From positions 25,232,126 to 25,296,125 of the forward strand of contig OY821747.1 in NCBI GenBank assembly GCA_963682055.1: a DNA stretch of 64,000 nucleotides, written 5' to 3'. The position numbers and the translations under genes were made by a program. Positions 10,801 to 23,007 of this stretch are shown here, piece by piece. Position 1 is the stretch's first letter. Every line of letters starts with the position of its first letter. The DNA comes from Primula veris. Taxonomy: Eukaryota > Streptophyta > Magnoliopsida > Ericales > Primulaceae. The notes under the pieces are model-generated. The model did not search any database. It was given only the letters and a program-made list of their open reading frames with translations, and was not told the origin of the DNA.

Positions 10801-12771
10801 ATTTGTTTTGTCATCGATTTTTTCTTCCAAAATGGGGGGATACAGCCTCATTATGTTGCTGTCCCTGTAACATGTTATATGTAAAACTGTAACTTATAGA
10901 ATTACTAATTGGGGTACAACGAAGTACAAGAAGTGCAGGGGAATTGAAGACTAGAATAGAAACAAACGTCAAGTACCTGAGTAACAGATGGTATACCAAG
11001 AGAAAGGAACTTGTTAGCACATTGCTTTCTGGACTTGGTCGAATTGTTTGTTACAAATACCAGTTTTTTCCCCTATATGATGGACAAGCAAAACATATAT
11101 CATAAAAATATTTAACACTCACTGGCTGATGTATGTTAATTTATCAAAGGCCCAATCCTGCTATAAGAGCAAGAATAATAAGAAGAAAAAAATGCAGCGG
11201 AGTGTTGATAAAAATCTTGTTTTATCAGAATCGTTTTAGCTCGCAGAGAGCAAAAAACTCATTGTTTTAAGAAGTTCAAAAAATCATTCTTTTAACCCTC
11301 TACGCTTTATGGAACATTTGAAAAAACACTTAAACTAAGCTTTTGCAGTTCACAACAATGATAAAGATTGAATATTTGGTTAAGGTAAAATAAATGGGGA
11401 AAAAATTAACCATGGAACGAAGAAAGTGTAAGGTCTGAGGGACACCATCAATTAGCTTATCTCCCTTCCAAATTACACCTATAATATATAATACATTATT
11501 ATATGCATATGAAGAGGAGAGAAATGGAAAATAAGGATTGAAAAGTTAGTGCCATGCTACAACAGAGATGGAAACAAGCAATCTATCACATTGAGAAAGA
11601 CACCAAATTTAAATTCAGAAGTAACATTTTTCCATACAAAATAGCAACCATAAAAGATTTAACACTTAAAACGCGACAACCGAAAAAATAATACGCAATT
11701 AAACATGTTACAGTTGAATGAATACTCAAACCATTTCATGACCAAGTATTTGTCTAATAACATAATGGAAGAACTTCTGTAAACCCAAAAACTTATCACG
11801 ATAACCAAAATCAGCAACACCAATTCTGTTCAGTAACACTGTAAGAAGTAAAGTGATGAATGAATTCTAAGAGCATTCGTACCACATTTTGTAAAATGAT
11901 TATCTATCTACGGAACGAAACTCCATTTATCCATTTTACAGAATTCCTATGACATATGTCTAATTATCGAAAACACAATTCCAATATAGCAAACATATGC
12001 AAATGCAATGTACAATCTAGGTGAAACTACATTGGCAATAACCCCTCCTGTTTTGATAATGATTGGTGAAAATATAATTCCTTCTACGTAATTTGATTAA
12101 AATATCTAAGAATTAGCAATCCATCTTCACAATAAACCCGTTTAGAATATGAAGGGCTCCGATTATTTAATTTTAAATATTTCATTGTTGCAGTAAATGA
12201 ACCGAATGTCGGCTCTGTTCATGTAGTAAGTTAACAAAGAAAGCATTTTTCATGTTAAATTGATGTTTAGAAACAAACTGAACGTGTGACATACGAAACA
12301 CGAGTTGCTCAAATACGGTTCTTTACCAACATAAGTCATAGAAATGGAGTTTTACACTCAGTTACATAAATGATCATCACAACATAAAATATATACGTGC
12401 TTTAAAATGTGTTAAATTACTTATTATCTAAAAATAACAATTAAATGATGTTCCTTCGAAACAGAAACAGAAACCGAGAACGGAAACGTGAAACATAAAA
12501 TATATACGTGCTTTAATATGTGTTAAATTACTTATTATCTAAAAAAATAACAATTAAATGATGCTCCTTCTAAACAGAAACGGAAACCGAGAACGGAAAC
12601 GTGAAACATAAAAATAGACTAAAAAAACATATGCAAATAATTGTAGAGAAAAAGAGAGAGACCGTCACAGTCGAAGAGAAAAGCATCAACAGAAAGTAAA
12701 AAAGAAGATACATTCTCATGAGACAGAAGCTGACGTGGACTACTTACTACTTCTACTTCTTTTTCTGCCAT
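7814..12771 (-). CDS. PGLP2: Phosphoglycolate phosphatase, PGLP2 type (HAD superfamily), 11 exons
   Basis: Hydrolyses phosphoglycolate to glycolate. Plant PGLP2 proteins are taken to be the extra-chloroplast isoform, and none of the N-terminus here looks like a transit peptide. Exons (minus strand): 12771-12663, 11478-11411, 11072-10977, 10668-10597, 10314-10243, 9958-9899, 9811-9759, 9316-9219, 9119-9020, 8132-8029, 7914-7814. They sum to 933 nt, giving 310 aa plus TAG, with every junction in frame. HAD motif I FDCDG is at residues 33-37 (nucleophile D34, D36), motif II VFVTNN at 64-69, the lysine in VGKP at 231, and motif IV VGDRLDTD at 254-261 (D256, D261). All catalytic residues are present. 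Ten introns; nine are GT-AG, while intron 10 (9019-8133) has a GC donor, GCAAGT. The family assignment rests on strong recalled similarity to Arabidopsis PGLP2 (about 300 aa). It appears intact and functional. Confidence 0.95.
12382..12605. repeat. Tandem duplication (about 112 bp x 2) in intron 1 of PGLP2
   Basis: Two head-to-tail copies starting at 12382 and 12493, plus the first bases of a third at 12606. The copies differ by a few substitutions and small indels. The unit ends with an AACGGAAACGTG-like block. Confidence 0.9.
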
Positions 12772-12795
12772 TCTCTCTCTCTCTCTCTCTCTTCA
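12772..12795. repeat. CT microsatellite in the PGLP2 5' leader
   Basis: About eleven CT units immediately upstream (on the minus strand, GA) of the PGLP2 ATG at 12771-12769. CT/GA tracts are frequent in plant 5' leaders and may influence expression, but that is inference. Confidence 0.9.
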
Positions 12796-12841
12796 ATATT
12801 CTCTTGCCTGTCACTTTTTACTTTTTATTTACTCTCTAAAA

Positions 12842-13105
12842 TACTCCCTCAGGATTCAATTACTTGGCCTCGTTGATTTTTTTTTTAACTAGCAAATAAA
12901 CTTATTAATTAGTTGATTCAAAAATTTCAAACAATTTAGTTAGTTTAAAAAAAATTATATCATCACTATCAAACTATAAAAAAATATTTATTTATAAAAT
13001 ATTATAATAGTACTTTACAATTCAATTAATTAATTGAGAAGTGAAAATTAAAGATGCAATTAATTAATGTACAGGTAAAAAATTAAGGTAATGTTAATTA
13101 AATGG
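12842..13105. mobile_element. Possible Stowaway-like MITE upstream of PGLP2
   Basis: Starts with ACTCCCTCAGG, a variant of the CTCCCTC terminus of Stowaway/mariner MITEs, and ends near 13105 with ATGGAGAGTA, which roughly mirrors it. The interior is AT-rich. The termini match imperfectly and the TA duplication is not clean, so this is tentative. If real, it lies within about 80 bp of the PGLP2 coding start. Confidence 0.4.
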
Positions 13106-13785
13106 AGAGTAAAACTAACCATAATATTCGAACTATGTATCTTGTAGATACAAAAACTTTATGTTTACCATTTGAACTAATTTGCTATTTGTTTATTGGG
13201 GGCTATTAATTTATAAAACCTTAAATTCCGAAATTTTCTATATAAAAAAAAATTATATTTTTTGGGATGATGGCGGCACCCCCTTCCCCCAGTAGTTCCG
13301 TCCCTGAGGCTGGGTTCGGTGCGGTTCGCGTCGGTTATAGGCAAAACCGGAACCGGTATAAATTTTGGTTCGGTTTTTTTGTTTTTCGGTCTTTTAGGTT
13401 TATGGACCGAACCGGTTTGTCTCGGTCCGGTTTCGGGTTTTTTTTCAATTTTAATTAAAAAAATACATTTTGTTGTTGTTATATTTTGAAACATGTACAT
13501 TTATAGATTTAGCTAGTACATTATTATTTTTATTTTGGTAATCCATTTATTGCGAATCTCCTAATTTAGATATGTAAATATGGCAAAAAAAAATTTATTA
13601 ATTTGGTATCTTGCATATCGTTTCCAAATTACACGTCCGCTAATTATTAGAAAAATGAGTAAAATGATAAAAGATAACTTTTTTATGAATATTTTTTATT
13701 CAATTTGTTTTTTGAAAATTTTTAAATAAATTAAGAGCATAGTTCTAATGTGAAATAAAGCATTTAATAATGAAAAGTTAGTATA
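13106..13785. other. Spacer with a GGTTCGG-rich, hAT-MITE-like block at 13300-13460
   Basis: No gene. The block at 13300-13460 is built of degenerate GGTTCGGT/ACCGAACC words around GGCTGGG. The same style of sequence, in mirror orientation and ending GCCCAGCCCTA, occurs at about 40795-41006. The rest is AT-rich. Confidence 0.5.
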
Positions 13786-14021
13786 TGTTGTGTGACATAT
13801 TAGCTCGTTATAGATATATATATAGAGATATGTATAGATATAGAGAGAGGTATGAGAAACAACAAACGAAATGTTTATTCATTAATATGATTGTACAGAG
13901 AGATACATTAAGAGACCCCCGACCCTCTTTATATAATAGAGGGTAGGGTTACATATGCTAGGAAAGTCCAAGATAGACTCAATAGAGTAAGGCCCAAGAT
14001 GACCAATAATATCCTACAACA
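13786..14021 (-). repeat. 3' LTR of the decayed Copia element
   Basis: 236 bp, TGTTG...CAACA. Related copies are at 23008-23233, 50806-51024 (solo) and 58583-58777. An AT-rich GATATAGAGAGA segment and a TTTATATAATAGAGGG block are conserved among copies. Confidence 0.9.
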
Positions 14022-14031
14022 CTCCCCCTTT
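14022..14031 (-). other. Polypurine tract of the Copia element
   Basis: On the sense (minus) strand AAAGGGGGAG directly precedes the 3' LTR start TGTTG. It primes plus-strand DNA synthesis in LTR retrotransposons. Confidence 0.85.
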
Positions 14032-14089
14032 GAACGTCTTGATTTCTTCGTCTTCATGCTGTCGATATGAGTCGAGTTTATTCGCAGTG

Positions 14090-14790
14090 CTAAACACATA
14101 AAAACCTTAGGGCCGGAAAACCCAGTGTAGGACAAAACCGGTATCTAGGAGAAACTGTGTAGCCGAATGATATAGGCCGAAATATCATGTAAGTAACTAA
14201 CCACAAAACAGCGTGCCTCATCAAAACCTTAACAGAGCAAACCCAACGGGAAAATCTCTGATCAAAGGAAAAAGAGTGCAACAATGGTAGTACTGAGGAT
14301 CAAACACAAAACAGGTGCCACATCAAAAACTTGCTAGAGTAAACCCAGTGGGAAAAAATCTCTAGTCGAAGGACAAAAGAGTACACAGTGGTAAGAAGTA
14401 TACAACAGGATACTCCTCCTAATTTCGGCAATCTTAAGTGAGATATAATGGGAACGTGTCTCGCTAAAAACATTGCCAAGGAAAACCCAGTGGGAAAAAA
14501 CATTGGTCTAAGGACAAAAAGAGTACACGAGCATGCGACTGGATGCTCCCCCTCACTTGCACACGACAGGGTGCGGGGATTTCGACTAAGTAGTAATTAG
14601 TGCAATAAGCATTCACATGGATGCTCCCCCTCACTTGCACACGACAAGGTGCAAGGATTTTATATTTCAATAAAGAGTACGAGCATTCGACTGGATGCTT
14701 CATTTACTTACACACGACTGGATGCAAGAAAATCTAACTTGGAATAGAACGAGCATTCAACTGGATGCTCTTAAACTTCATATGTGAAGA
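14090..14790. repeat. Degenerate repeats in the 3' untranslated region of the Copia element
   Basis: Two nested patterns are seen. At 14090-14520 an approximately 130-170-bp motif recurs, built around AACCCAGTGGGAAAAA and AGGACAAAAAGAGTACA. At 14525-14790 shorter units recur, alternating GAGCAT..CTGGATGCTC and CTTGCACACGAC..GGTGCAAG. Several of these units are perfect hairpins with a loop near ACGACAGG (see findings). Confidence 0.8.
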
Positions 14791-14828
14791 TTTATTTCGG
14801 CGAAAAAATGCTAAATAGCATAATCTAG

Positions 14829-16100
14829 TCATGTCTCTCTTGATCGATAACAAGAAGTTGTCCTCAAATAAGACAAGTGTTTTATCTGGATCATGAGACA
14901 GAGCATATGTAATTCAAATATGGCTAATACTAGCTCGAAGCCATATACACTCTCTAGTCGTCTCATAGAGCACGAGCAGATCATAGTGATTCGTTTGGAG
15001 TCATTCCAAGACCTCCAAGATATCACCTTATTCCTAATGGTAAAGACATACCATGTTAGGAATATAGCTTATGCGGGTCTGATTAGTAACCAGCATCGGT
15101 ATAACCAAAAAAGGGTTAGGTTAATTCGAGTACCGAAGGGGGTAGATACACTCGATGACGCAAATGGGATAAGACAAGCCCACATCCACAGTTACCTTAA
15201 GGTAATGGGAAAATGTCTTTTATGCCATTTCGATGGCAACGTGTTAGCGCGATGCTGTGTCGAGCTATACCATTCACAGCAGACGAGATGTTCGTCCTAG
15301 CACATTAGACCAAGTACAATGATGCGCTTATTGCCAAGTACATGATGGTTCAATATCTCTTCATCGTCTCATCAGGGACGGACTGGGTCTATATCAATGT
15401 CTAGTGATCGAACGATCATGGGAGAATCTGACGACTTAGCGTCATGATGACTACAACGTCATAACACCTTTTGGGTGTAGTCTGAATCATGGACTTAGAT
15501 TCAATCTTTACGAGACTCGATCATCAGGTTGAGTCACTACCGTGTCTTCCCAAGATCCTTCATCTCGAAGGCAAATCCCAAAATGGATCGCGTAATAAAA
15601 CACGCAAGGGCATAATACTTGTTCAAGTATCCCAAGCCAATCAAGTACTCACTTAGGCGGTATACCGCATCCGCTTGGATTATATTAATCCATATAGTGA
15701 ACGTTTCAGTCAATTGAGATCGTGTTCCGTGGTCATGAACTACTTGATTTAAGCACATGAAGTCACACAGGGACCTTCATCTATATTTCTTTGTCTAAAT
15801 TCTCATAGAGATAAAACAGTGACCACAATCACATGCTGCATAATCAGTTTTGGAAAACTACTAAACTGATAAAGTAGGGGACCGTTATAACTTCCATTAC
15901 AAGGAAATCAACCCTCTCGTAATCAATTCCAAGATGTGAGAGAAGCCTTGCGCTACTAGGCGAGCATTCTACAATCTCATTATTCTCATCACTTTTCCTT
16001 ACGACCAAACAAACGAAATCGTTTAACATCGGTGGTGTTGGAGCTACAGGTCCGAACACACTTTCGCTAAGAAGTCTACTTGGATTGCAAGTTTTCATTA
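14829..16100 (-). pseudogene. Copia pol relic (RT/RNase H region)
   Basis: Scattered Copia signatures on the minus strand: RLSEYLIGLGY and FEMKDLGKT (15546-15680) from the reverse transcriptase, VRSLDID..DPVRP (about 15365-15410) from the segment between RT and RNase H, and an ISWRS word near 15020. They are in the order expected of Copia pol, but separated by stops, frameshifts and an internal deletion that removes the YVDD region. Gag, protease and integrase are no longer recognisable farther upstream. Confidence 0.7.
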
Positions 16101-17538
16101 GTCCAGTCTATTTTACGTTGACTTCAGGCAACGGTACATGGTTCTCTGTCATAATTTACTCATATTATCAGTCGTCACCGAATATATGAACAAGTAATCA
16201 ATGACAGTCTCGTTTTGCTTCAATATCGTCTAAGATATCATGATCGACAGATATTTCGAGATTCTTAGGATGAGGAGGAAATCACACATCTCCTTGATTC
16301 TTTATAATCTCGTGCGATAAACGAGTTTCAGTTCACCACCTCTGGGCTGAACGAATTAACAACCAGTCAACTTCCTCGCATCTTGGGAAGGACGACAGAC
16401 TGACGGCCGACGGCAACGTCCTTTGCTTGGCGGGTTCGGCCAAAGCAACGTGTTACGACAGGAACACAGCGTCCGACATGGACGTCTATCCTTGCAACCA
16501 TTTTGCAGCAGGTATAAATGATCTCGTGACATCTCATAAAGTCATTAAATGCGTCTGGCATTTAGTAAGACTTGAGTGAGTCTATGCACTTACTTATCAC
16601 TAAGTGCAGTTTTGGGGATCAAGCTAAGACTGAGTGGGTTATGCCACGTTATTTCACATCGTTCCTTATCAACGATAACGTGCAAATCTCCCCCTAACGA
16701 CGGGGAGAACAGTCTTAGCGATGTCATTTTCGCATATCATGCGGTAAAGAGATCGTTTGCCAAGGTTACTCTATCAAATGATAGGCAGGAGATTTATAAT
16801 CGACTTATGTCCCCTTCAGAGGTCCATATTTTGAACGCTATAGCGGCTCAATCAAAATATTAATTAATCACTCTAAACACGCGTTAATATGAGACTTCTG
16901 GCTCATAACCAGTAACCAGCTGGTACGCATATGGTGTTTGAGTGTCTATGGGCATCATGACGGACCAATGCAGCAAAATAGTATAACCCCACACGGAAAT
17001 ATAAACCTTGGTGCGCAATACCAAGAAATGCGTGCAATCATTTGCAGTCGCATCATCAAACTTTTTGTGAGTCCATTTGGGTCTGAACATAATCGACAGG
17101 ATGTTCAATTTCAATTTCCAAACTAGAGTAATTCAAATCAAAATTTCGATTTTTACTTGTAACATCCCGCATTTTTATAAGTGTTTTTATTTATGAATTA
17201 ATTTATCCAAAAACGTTTTATTCAAAATTTTACCAAAAACCGGTCACTCGACTAATTTTTAGCCAAAAACCGAAACTCTTCCAAAAAGCTTTACTTTAAA
17301 AACCTGTTACTAATTTTACTAATAAAAAGGACCCAATAGATTTGTTTCTAAAGATTTGTTATTATTGAGTAGTATTATAGTAATTTTGATTAAAAGTTAG
17401 CTTTTAGAACTTTGGGGACCAAATAGTTTGCTTCCACAAACTATCTAAAAACAGTTTTTCTAAAACTAAAATCAGCCCACTTTTCATTCTTTAAACCTAA
17501 AAACCAGCAAAATAGAAGAGAGAAAAGAGAGAAAAACA

Positions 17539-17601
17539 AGAAGAAGAAGAAGAAGAAGAAGAAGAAGAAGAAGAAGAAGAAGAAGAAGAAGAAGAAGAAG
17601 A
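17539..17601. repeat. (GAA)n microsatellite
   Basis: About 20 AAG/GAA units within the solo LTR. It is shorter in the partial LTR at 1-1371, where only a brief TTCTTC run near 1002-1017 remains. Confidence 0.95.
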
Positions 17602-18044
17602 GGAAACCACCGTTAGCGGGTTCATATCAGAAGCATCTCCTCTACGCGCTAAGGTAACGGGGGTTATCCATTGCGACTAGACGAGGGTGTATGTTAGAAT
17701 TTTGTTTTGCGTTTATTAGAAATTTGGGGTTTTTGTCCTTTATATTAATCATGTTCTTAAATTGATAATTGGGGTTTAGTTATTAGAGAACTAAAAATAA
17801 ATAAAAAATGTTTTGGGTATTTTTGTAATTAATGTAGTTTTGTTTTACACAAGCACTGAATAAGAAATAGATGGATGTAATATATATTAGAAGCCTAGCT
17901 TAAAGTAGAAATTAAGAGTTGTCCTTTGCTACTGATACTGTTTGTTCTCTTTTGTATTATGGGTTGCAATTGTCATTAATTACAATTGTTCTTGTGACAG
18001 TAGCACCGATTTAATTATTATGATTCACTCTTACTAAATCTCTG

Positions 18045-18049
<5 letters not shown>

Positions 18050-18102
<53 letters not shown>
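18050..18102. repeat. (AT)n microsatellite
   Basis: About 50 bases of AT dinucleotide inside the solo LTR; absent from the sister LTR at the left edge. Confidence 0.95.
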
Positions 18103-18104
<2 letters not shown>

Positions 18105-18560
18105 ATTGGTTGTGGTTTTAGGTTAATTGACAGGCTTTATCACAGAACTTAAGTTGCTTCCGAACCGAAGGATGCTTATATTGTAGAGGTTGAGACCTTA
18201 TATATATTAATTGCGAATTAATGAGATTATGGATGAGTTGCGTGTTTTATGCGTTGATTATGAGTTATTATGGTTTTTGATAGAATTGGGTAAATTATTG
18301 TTGAATATAGATGGATTGTAGTTTATGCATACAAGGTGTTTGTTAAAATGTCTGAATGGGTTTTTATGTTGTTGAAGTGATTGGCTAGTTGTGAATCTAG
18401 CATCTATGATTATGGTTTATGTTGTATTACGTTAAGTGACGTATGAGTTTATGTTAGTTGAATAGTATAATATTATTGGCCGAGGCCTTAATATATACGT
18501 ATGAGATGGTGTTATTTGAATGATTTTATATTATTGGCCGAGGCCTTGTGATTTAGCTGT

Positions 18561-18930
18561 AGTGGCAATGGTCTCTGTCTCTCCCTAATTCCCGGGACAG
18601 AAGACGGCCAAGGGGGTAGGGAATGACTCGTCTTACGGACCGGGGCGAGTGGCGTTAGAGGTCCCAGTGTGCACTATATTTACTTTTATGTTAGCAATGG
18701 TCTATGTCTCTCCCTAATTCCGGGGGCATAAGACGGCCGAAGGGATAGGGAATGACTCGTCTTACGGACTGGGACGAGTGGCGTGAGAGGTCCAAGTGCG
18801 CACTATAAATCTACTTTTATGTTGCAATGGTCTATGTCTCTCCCTAATTCCGGGGACATAAGACGGCCGAAGAGATAGGGAATGACCTACCTTACGGACT
18901 GGGGTAGGTGGCGTGAGAGGTCCATGTATG
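18561..18930. repeat. Three tandem units of about 130 bp
   Basis: GCAATGGTCT...TCTCCCTAATTC...GGGAATGACTCGTC...GGCGTGAGAGGTCC recurs at about 18566, 18693 and 18825. Two units exist in the sister LTR (reverse orientation, about 200-430). The unit number differs between copies of the family. Confidence 0.9.
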
Positions 18931-19456
18931 CTATAGATGTGTGTAGATGTTATTTAATTTATTTAATTTATCGTAGTTGTAGAATGTAATTATATTTCTT
19001 TTTATACGTCGATTATCGTAGTTGTAGAATTTGTGAGCTCTTGCATTTATGGGATGGAGTGACGGTGTTTGTGGTGCCGTCCCGTCTAGTTATGTGCGTG
19101 GGACTCACTGTTACAATTTTGTCTTTCAGGTACAACTTAGGTTGAGACTTTTGGATAGAAGCCATTGAAATGCATCACATGGGTTCGGGGCTTTCGCTTT
19201 CTTTTTATTTTAGAACAGTTTTGAGGTTGTAGCCTACGGGCAAATTGCATTTGTTTAGTTCTTCTAATTTAATTTTGTTAAAACCTTTTGGTAGTGTAGC
19301 CACGTTTGACAAGCATTTATTTATTGTTTAATTGTTCCTTTAGCTCGCAAGTCTTTTTCTTTTAAAATTTTAATTTCGTACCAACAAGTTTTATTTTATT
19401 TTGTTTTTAAAAGGTCATGCCTCGATATCCGTGTTTATGGAATTTGGAGCTTGACA

Positions 19457-22400
19457 TTACTCTTCGGAATTATCAAGTCGACTAGACTTTTCAGAATAAT
19501 CTGGATCATGGGCCATCAACTTAATGATAAGGCTAAGAGTTTGGAAAGTGCTGCATTTATGTGGACAACAGTAAAATGTGACCATATTGTTGATGCATCA
19601 ACCATAACCATTTATATTTATGGTCCGTCTTATGGTTGGATAAGTCCACAATAACTCCTTCAATTATTTACAAGAATTCTACGAGTTCATTTTGTGATCT
19701 TTACACATACTAGTCTTTCAAAATGAGCATTAGTGGCATGGATTTCGGATTAATTATGAAATATATACTCAAAGAGAATCCAAATGCGATGCGATTATAA
19801 ATCAAGCATCGTCTTTTGACCCGGGAATATCTCATCCAGTCAATGTCACAATATCAAAATGCTCTTATCAATCGACGACAGGCGAATGATAGTATAGACA
19901 ATCATGTCTTAGCATCTAAATCATTTATCATTTCGACGACAGGCGAAATGATAGGGTAACTTTAAATGCTTTTAAAAATGTGGTAGCAACCACTTGAAAG
20001 ACATTTCAACTCCTCTAAAATACGCTTTTGCTCGTATTGAATGGAGGCTATGTAAAGAAATTTTAATTCTTTCATGAGCTATTACCATATAACACTGGTT
20101 TATTTTATAACTCAACAAGGTACGGCAGGACCTACATGAGTATAAGACCTCATATTTGACAAATCAATTTGGTTTTACCAAAGATTTTGATTTGGAACGA
20201 CAGGTTCAGAATCGTTGTTACTGAGTACTCTTTTAGGCAAATAGTTGGTGAAATTATGTGGTACACTGTTACCCACTATTTCCAAAAAAATCAACTACCC
20301 CACAAATATTGCCTAAAATTTCATAATTTAATCTTTGGTCACATTTGTCAAAGTAATTTGCTCAAAACACTTTAAATTATTTCGAGAAATTTCGTAAACA
20401 GACAAATCATAATCCAAAAGTATGTCCAAATGGAAAATAATAATCCAAATGGAAAACATAATCCAGATGAGCGAAAAAATGGCTCAATGATTTATCAAAA
20501 TCAATAATGAAAGGTACCAAACTTATTTGAGCCACAAAATCGGGGGTCTCCAGAGTTTCCTTTCAGTTATCTTTAACCACATTAGCATCGCTTTTTTTAC
20601 ATTTATAATAGTTTTGAACTATTTAAGGAGTAACCGTGCATGATTTTTGTCTTTATAGTATAGAGTTGCCTCCTTGAGCATTATCTCTTGCTTTGTGAGA
20701 ACGGGCCATATTGTTGCTTTCAATTACTGTCTTGGAGCCACAAATTTTCGATTTTTGACGATTGTCTAAAATCTCGCTTGGCTAGGCGATTCATCGGTAT
20801 CGTGACAGTTCGAGACAAATAACACTTGTCTCGGTTCTCGATTCGTGGAAAAAAAATATACACGAAGAGCATTAATATCGGGCAAACAATTCTCCATTGA
20901 CCCAATAACAGATGGGCGATAAAGGAACATGGTGAATATAAATTCACGATACTGCTTATGAATACAATTTCCAATATGTCAATTTCAGACATTTTTTAAC
21001 CATAGACGTCATCATGTCTCAAATGTGGCGGCGGAATAAAATCAACGCTTTAGCATTCATCCTGATGGTAACAACAAACTCGTGTTTTACTCATCAAAGA
21101 TGGCATCCAAAAAAAAATTTAGGCATCACATTTTCACACATCAGGGTGAGTAACATGTGGTGACGGATTAAAATCAACGTTTAAACAATCATTTCACTAG
21201 TATGTTTTTACGATTTTTCTCATCATATATGGCATCCAACATGTAATGGGAGTTCTGGATTATTTATCATATAAAATGACTGGTTTATATGTTTATGGTT
21301 TGCACAAGCATAAACTTTATTTCGAAACGACAGGTTCGAAAAATAGTTTTGCTTTTAATGTGAATAGGTTCTCATTGATCGAACGACAGGTCGATACAGA
21401 GACAACAATTCGACGAAACATACATCACTATATAAACACACTCGGGGAAATTATTATTTAGTTAACCCCTTTCGGTAGCTCTACTTGAAAAACGACCAGG
21501 AAAGACGGTGAGGGTGGAGGGCACGAATGCCACTTAAAACCCGATCTCATTAGGATATCGACTTCCGCCTATATCTTTCCTAGACATCGTATCCAAATAG
21601 GTGAGCCTATTTAGGGAATGTTCATAATTTTTCCAACTTAAATGTGAAAATATATGATTTCGTAAATTAACATATTTTAAACAAGTGTACATGGCAGTAA
21701 ATAAATATATAGATCGTATCTATCTAGATTAACCACATATATATATATAAACAGGCAGTAAATATATTTTTAGAATTTATCTGATCATGCAGTAGATTTG
21801 GTGTTATAAACAAATCAATTCAAGATTATCAATCAATTCATAAAGATTCTAACATACCAAATCAAATCAATTAGATATAATTCAATAATTAACTGGCATA
21901 TGTGATATTTATATATATGGTAATAACAAAAGATATGATTATGCTAACAAGATATCAATCAATTATTTACTGTTTATTGCCATATGAATAATTCTATACA
22001 TGGTAATTTTAACATGCAAGCAAGCAATATATTTTTAATTACCAATCAATTCTATATATGGTAATTTTTTTTTATATAACATGCAAATAGGTTAAATTTA
22101 CATGGAAACATATCAATTTATTCAATTAACATGCAATTTTTATTCATTTGTCTTTTAATAAATATATATATGCATGTGGGTGAATATTATAGACCGAATA
22201 TTGACTTTTATAACACATGTATACTGTTTTTATACATGTAATATACTACAGGGACTATCCGTGTAATTTCAGCAAACTATATATCTATTTACAGCATTAT
22301 TACAGTTTCAGTCCATAATTTCAGACAAGTTTCAGTTTAGTCCTTTAGTAATTAACATGCACAGTCAATAGTTTCAGCGAATTACAAAACAGTCCTACTG

Positions 22401-23007
22401 TTTTCAGTTTTTTTACAGAATTAATCCCACAGATTAATACATGTTCTACAATTACATGATTTCCGATTTACAACCCGATTATATATCTTTTACTGATTTT
22501 GTTTGTATAAAAATACAATTTTACAGTACACGATACATATTACATATCAATAGGTTTTATAGACATGTTGATCATGTTAAACAGTAAAATAAAAAAAATC
22601 TATCATGCATAGGCTTTTTTTTTCCAACAAATACATGCAGTTTGGGTTACTGTGTATGGTCTTATCAATAAATATGATTTTATAATCAACAACATATGTG
22701 TTACGATCATGCTTTATTTATCCATACAAGTAACAAACTCGAATACACATGGATTATATGCTACGGTATATTTATCATGCTTTATTTATCCATAAAATAA
22801 TACGTGCAATCACATATATGGAATAAATTAAGTTTTGAATTCGGTACCTTACGCACGGTATGTTGATGAAGGTCGATATAGTAAAACCTTAAAAAATTAA
22901 GGATAAACCTCAAGTTTTATAGATACCTAATATCTGTGCGTTTACCAAATATCTCCAATATCCGCGAGCGTATATCTTAGTCTCCGCAAGCAAAAGTACT
23001 GATAACG
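19457..23007 (-). other. 5' internal region and leader of the decayed Copia element
   Basis: No ORF or recognisable Gag/protease. From about 21650 to 22990 it is very AT-rich, leader-like sequence ending at the primer-site-like CGTTATCAGTAC (sense strand). From 19860 to 21400 it holds several hairpins with loops close to ACGACAGG. The part at about 21230-21650 and the LTR-proximal part resemble the truncated element at 56668-58777. Confidence 0.6.

Larger units (their letters stand above)
17158..19456 (+). mobile_element. Nested solo LTR, 2299 bp, with perfect target duplication
   Basis: Begins TGTAACATCCC and ends TTGACA, flanked by identical TTACT at 17153-17157 and 19457-19461. There is no internal region. 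It interrupts the Copia element at 13786-23233 and so is younger than it. Within it are a GAA tract, an AT tract and three copies of a roughly 130-bp unit. The same family is seen in reverse at 1-1371. The TGTAACATCCC start is common among plant Gypsy (chromovirus) LTRs, but the superfamily is not proven here. Confidence 0.92.

Noticed and set aside
15844..16098. 84-aa minus-strand ORF in the Copia element
   Set aside because: No similarity to Copia Gag or Pol recognised; it is likely a chance frame in decayed sequence.
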